Shown here piece after piece: positions 63,471-64,000 of a stretch of DNA of 64,000 nucleotides; the stretch's first letter is position 1; every line of letters starts with the position of its first letter. The stretch is from Massilia niastensis DSM 21313 (GTDB lineage Bacteria; Pseudomonadota; Gammaproteobacteria; Burkholderiales; Burkholderiaceae_D): the NCBI RefSeq assembly GCF_000382345.1, contig NZ_KB908111.1, forward strand, positions 1 to 64,000, written 5' to 3'. Below the pieces are notes generated by a model. The model ran no database searches and was not told the origin of the DNA. It saw only the letters and a list, made by a program, of their open reading frames with translations. Position numbers and translations under genes: made by a program.

Positions 63471-64000
63471 CTATGCTTCGATCTTCGTCCCCAGCAGCGC
63501 CAGGAACTGGGCCAGCCACTGCGGATGCGCCGGCCAGGCCGGCGCCGTGACCAGGTTGCCGTCCGTGACCGCCGCATCGACCGCGATCTCCGCATACTCG
63601 CCGCCCGCCATGCGCACTTCCGGGGAGCAGGCCGGGTAGGCCGAGACGCGCCTGCCGCGGATGACGTCGGCCGCCGCCAGCAGCTGGGCGCCATGGCAGA
63701 CCGCCGCGATCGGCTTGTCGTCGCGGGCGAAAGCCTGGACCAGGGCGATCACCTGCGGGTCCAGGCGCAGGTATTCCGGGGCCCGGCCGCCGGCGATCAT
63801 CAGCGCGTCATAGCTGCCCGCATCGGCCTCGGCGAAGTCGGCGTTCAGGGCGAACAGGTGGCCGGGCTTCTCGGTATAGGTCTGGTCGCCCTCGAAGTCG
63901 TGGATCGCGGTCTTGATCTTGTCGCCCTTTTTCTTGCCGGGGCAGACCGCGTGGACCATGTGCCCGACCATCTGCAGCGCCTGGAAGGGCACCATGGTTT
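63471..64000 (-). CDS. DJ-1/PfpI-family protein, 5' partial
   Basis: The C-terminal 176 residues of a DJ-1/PfpI protein. [20 protein letters not shown] and [20 protein letters not shown] show the nucleophile Cys elbow (AVCHG) of the amidotransferase/glyoxalase-like family; GGRAP and LDPQVIAL fit the YhbO/PfpI group linked to deglycation and stress. The N-terminus (about 20 residues with the first beta strand) lies beyond the window. Convergent with alaS. Confidence 0.88.
   Translation of the reverse strand, partial: TMVPFQALQMVGHMVHAVCPGKKKGDKIKTAIHDFEGDQTYTEKPGHLFALNADFAEADAGSYDALMIAGGRAPEYLRLDPQVIALVQAFARDDKPIAAVCHGAQLLAAADVIRGRRVSAYPACSPEVRMAGGEYAEIAVDAAVTDGNLVTAPAWPAHPQWLAQFLALLGTKIEA

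Overview
The window is GC-rich chromosomal DNA from a Gram-negative betaproteobacterium, most likely Oxalobacteraceae and close to Massilia. This rests on the overall gene style: a 273-aa PyrF, a CDP-glucoseen-reductase-like ferredoxin reductase, a PEP-CTERM protein, a short flagellin, and GTG starts with GTGA-coupled operons. No rRNA, tRNA or CRISPR array was seen. I could run no database search, so names come from recognising motifs and family architecture.

Layout. 1-0.8 kb: right part of an IS5/IS427-type insertion sequence with a -1 frameshift, ending at the stop codon of a lipoprotein gene. 1.5-7.6 kb: VanZ-like protein, small zinc-ribbon protein, a gene-poor stretch with a candidate small RNA and a REPIN-like inverted repeat, an SDR, a KfrA-like coiled-coil protein, and a LemA-TPM-TPM operon. 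7.7-18.3 kb: pyrF, sbcB, a cNMP/GGDEF protein, a B12-binding-like protein, an HPF-like protein, two transport/redox genes, a MITE-like palindromic element placed exactly between two convergent stop codons, and a protein with six AWCA[S/F]PGK repeats that looks like a multi-core peptide precursor. 18.5-22.3 kb: a CHASE histidine kinase and glnS. 22.5-26.3 kb: a tightly coupled operon of a J-domain protein, three unrecognised proteins and an MFS transporter.

26-33 kb: SDR, isochorismatase-like hydrolase, a divergent GlxA-type regulator, a chemoreceptor, and an ECF sigma/anti-sigma pair followed by a DUF4394 protein. 33-41 kb: a redox/aromatic cluster (divergent tryptophan-dioxygenase-like protein, nitroreductase, ring-cleavage-type VOC dioxygenase, WrbA, GST, LysR, amidase, maleylacetate-reductase-like dehydrogenase). 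42-48.6 kb: two divergent operons forming one polyamine-linked membrane system: DUF350, SPFH/SHOCT, double-DUF4178, a 51-aa membrane peptide and SpeD to the left; a membrane-embedded aminopropyltransferase and a Tat-type FAD oxidoreductase to the right.

48.7-64 kb: cytochrome c, PEP-CTERM protein, Kef-type antiporter, a GH1-RmlD fusion, trpS behind a possible attenuator, small membrane/DUF genes, a glycerophosphodiesterase, a flagellin carrying a zinc protease (flagellinolysin), alaS with a strong terminator, and a DJ-1/PfpI gene cut by the window end. The best leads for something undescribed are the AWCA[S/F]PGK repeat protein, the SpeD/DUF4178/SPFH/aminopropyltransferase system, the J-domain operon, and the structured small RNA near 2.5 kb.
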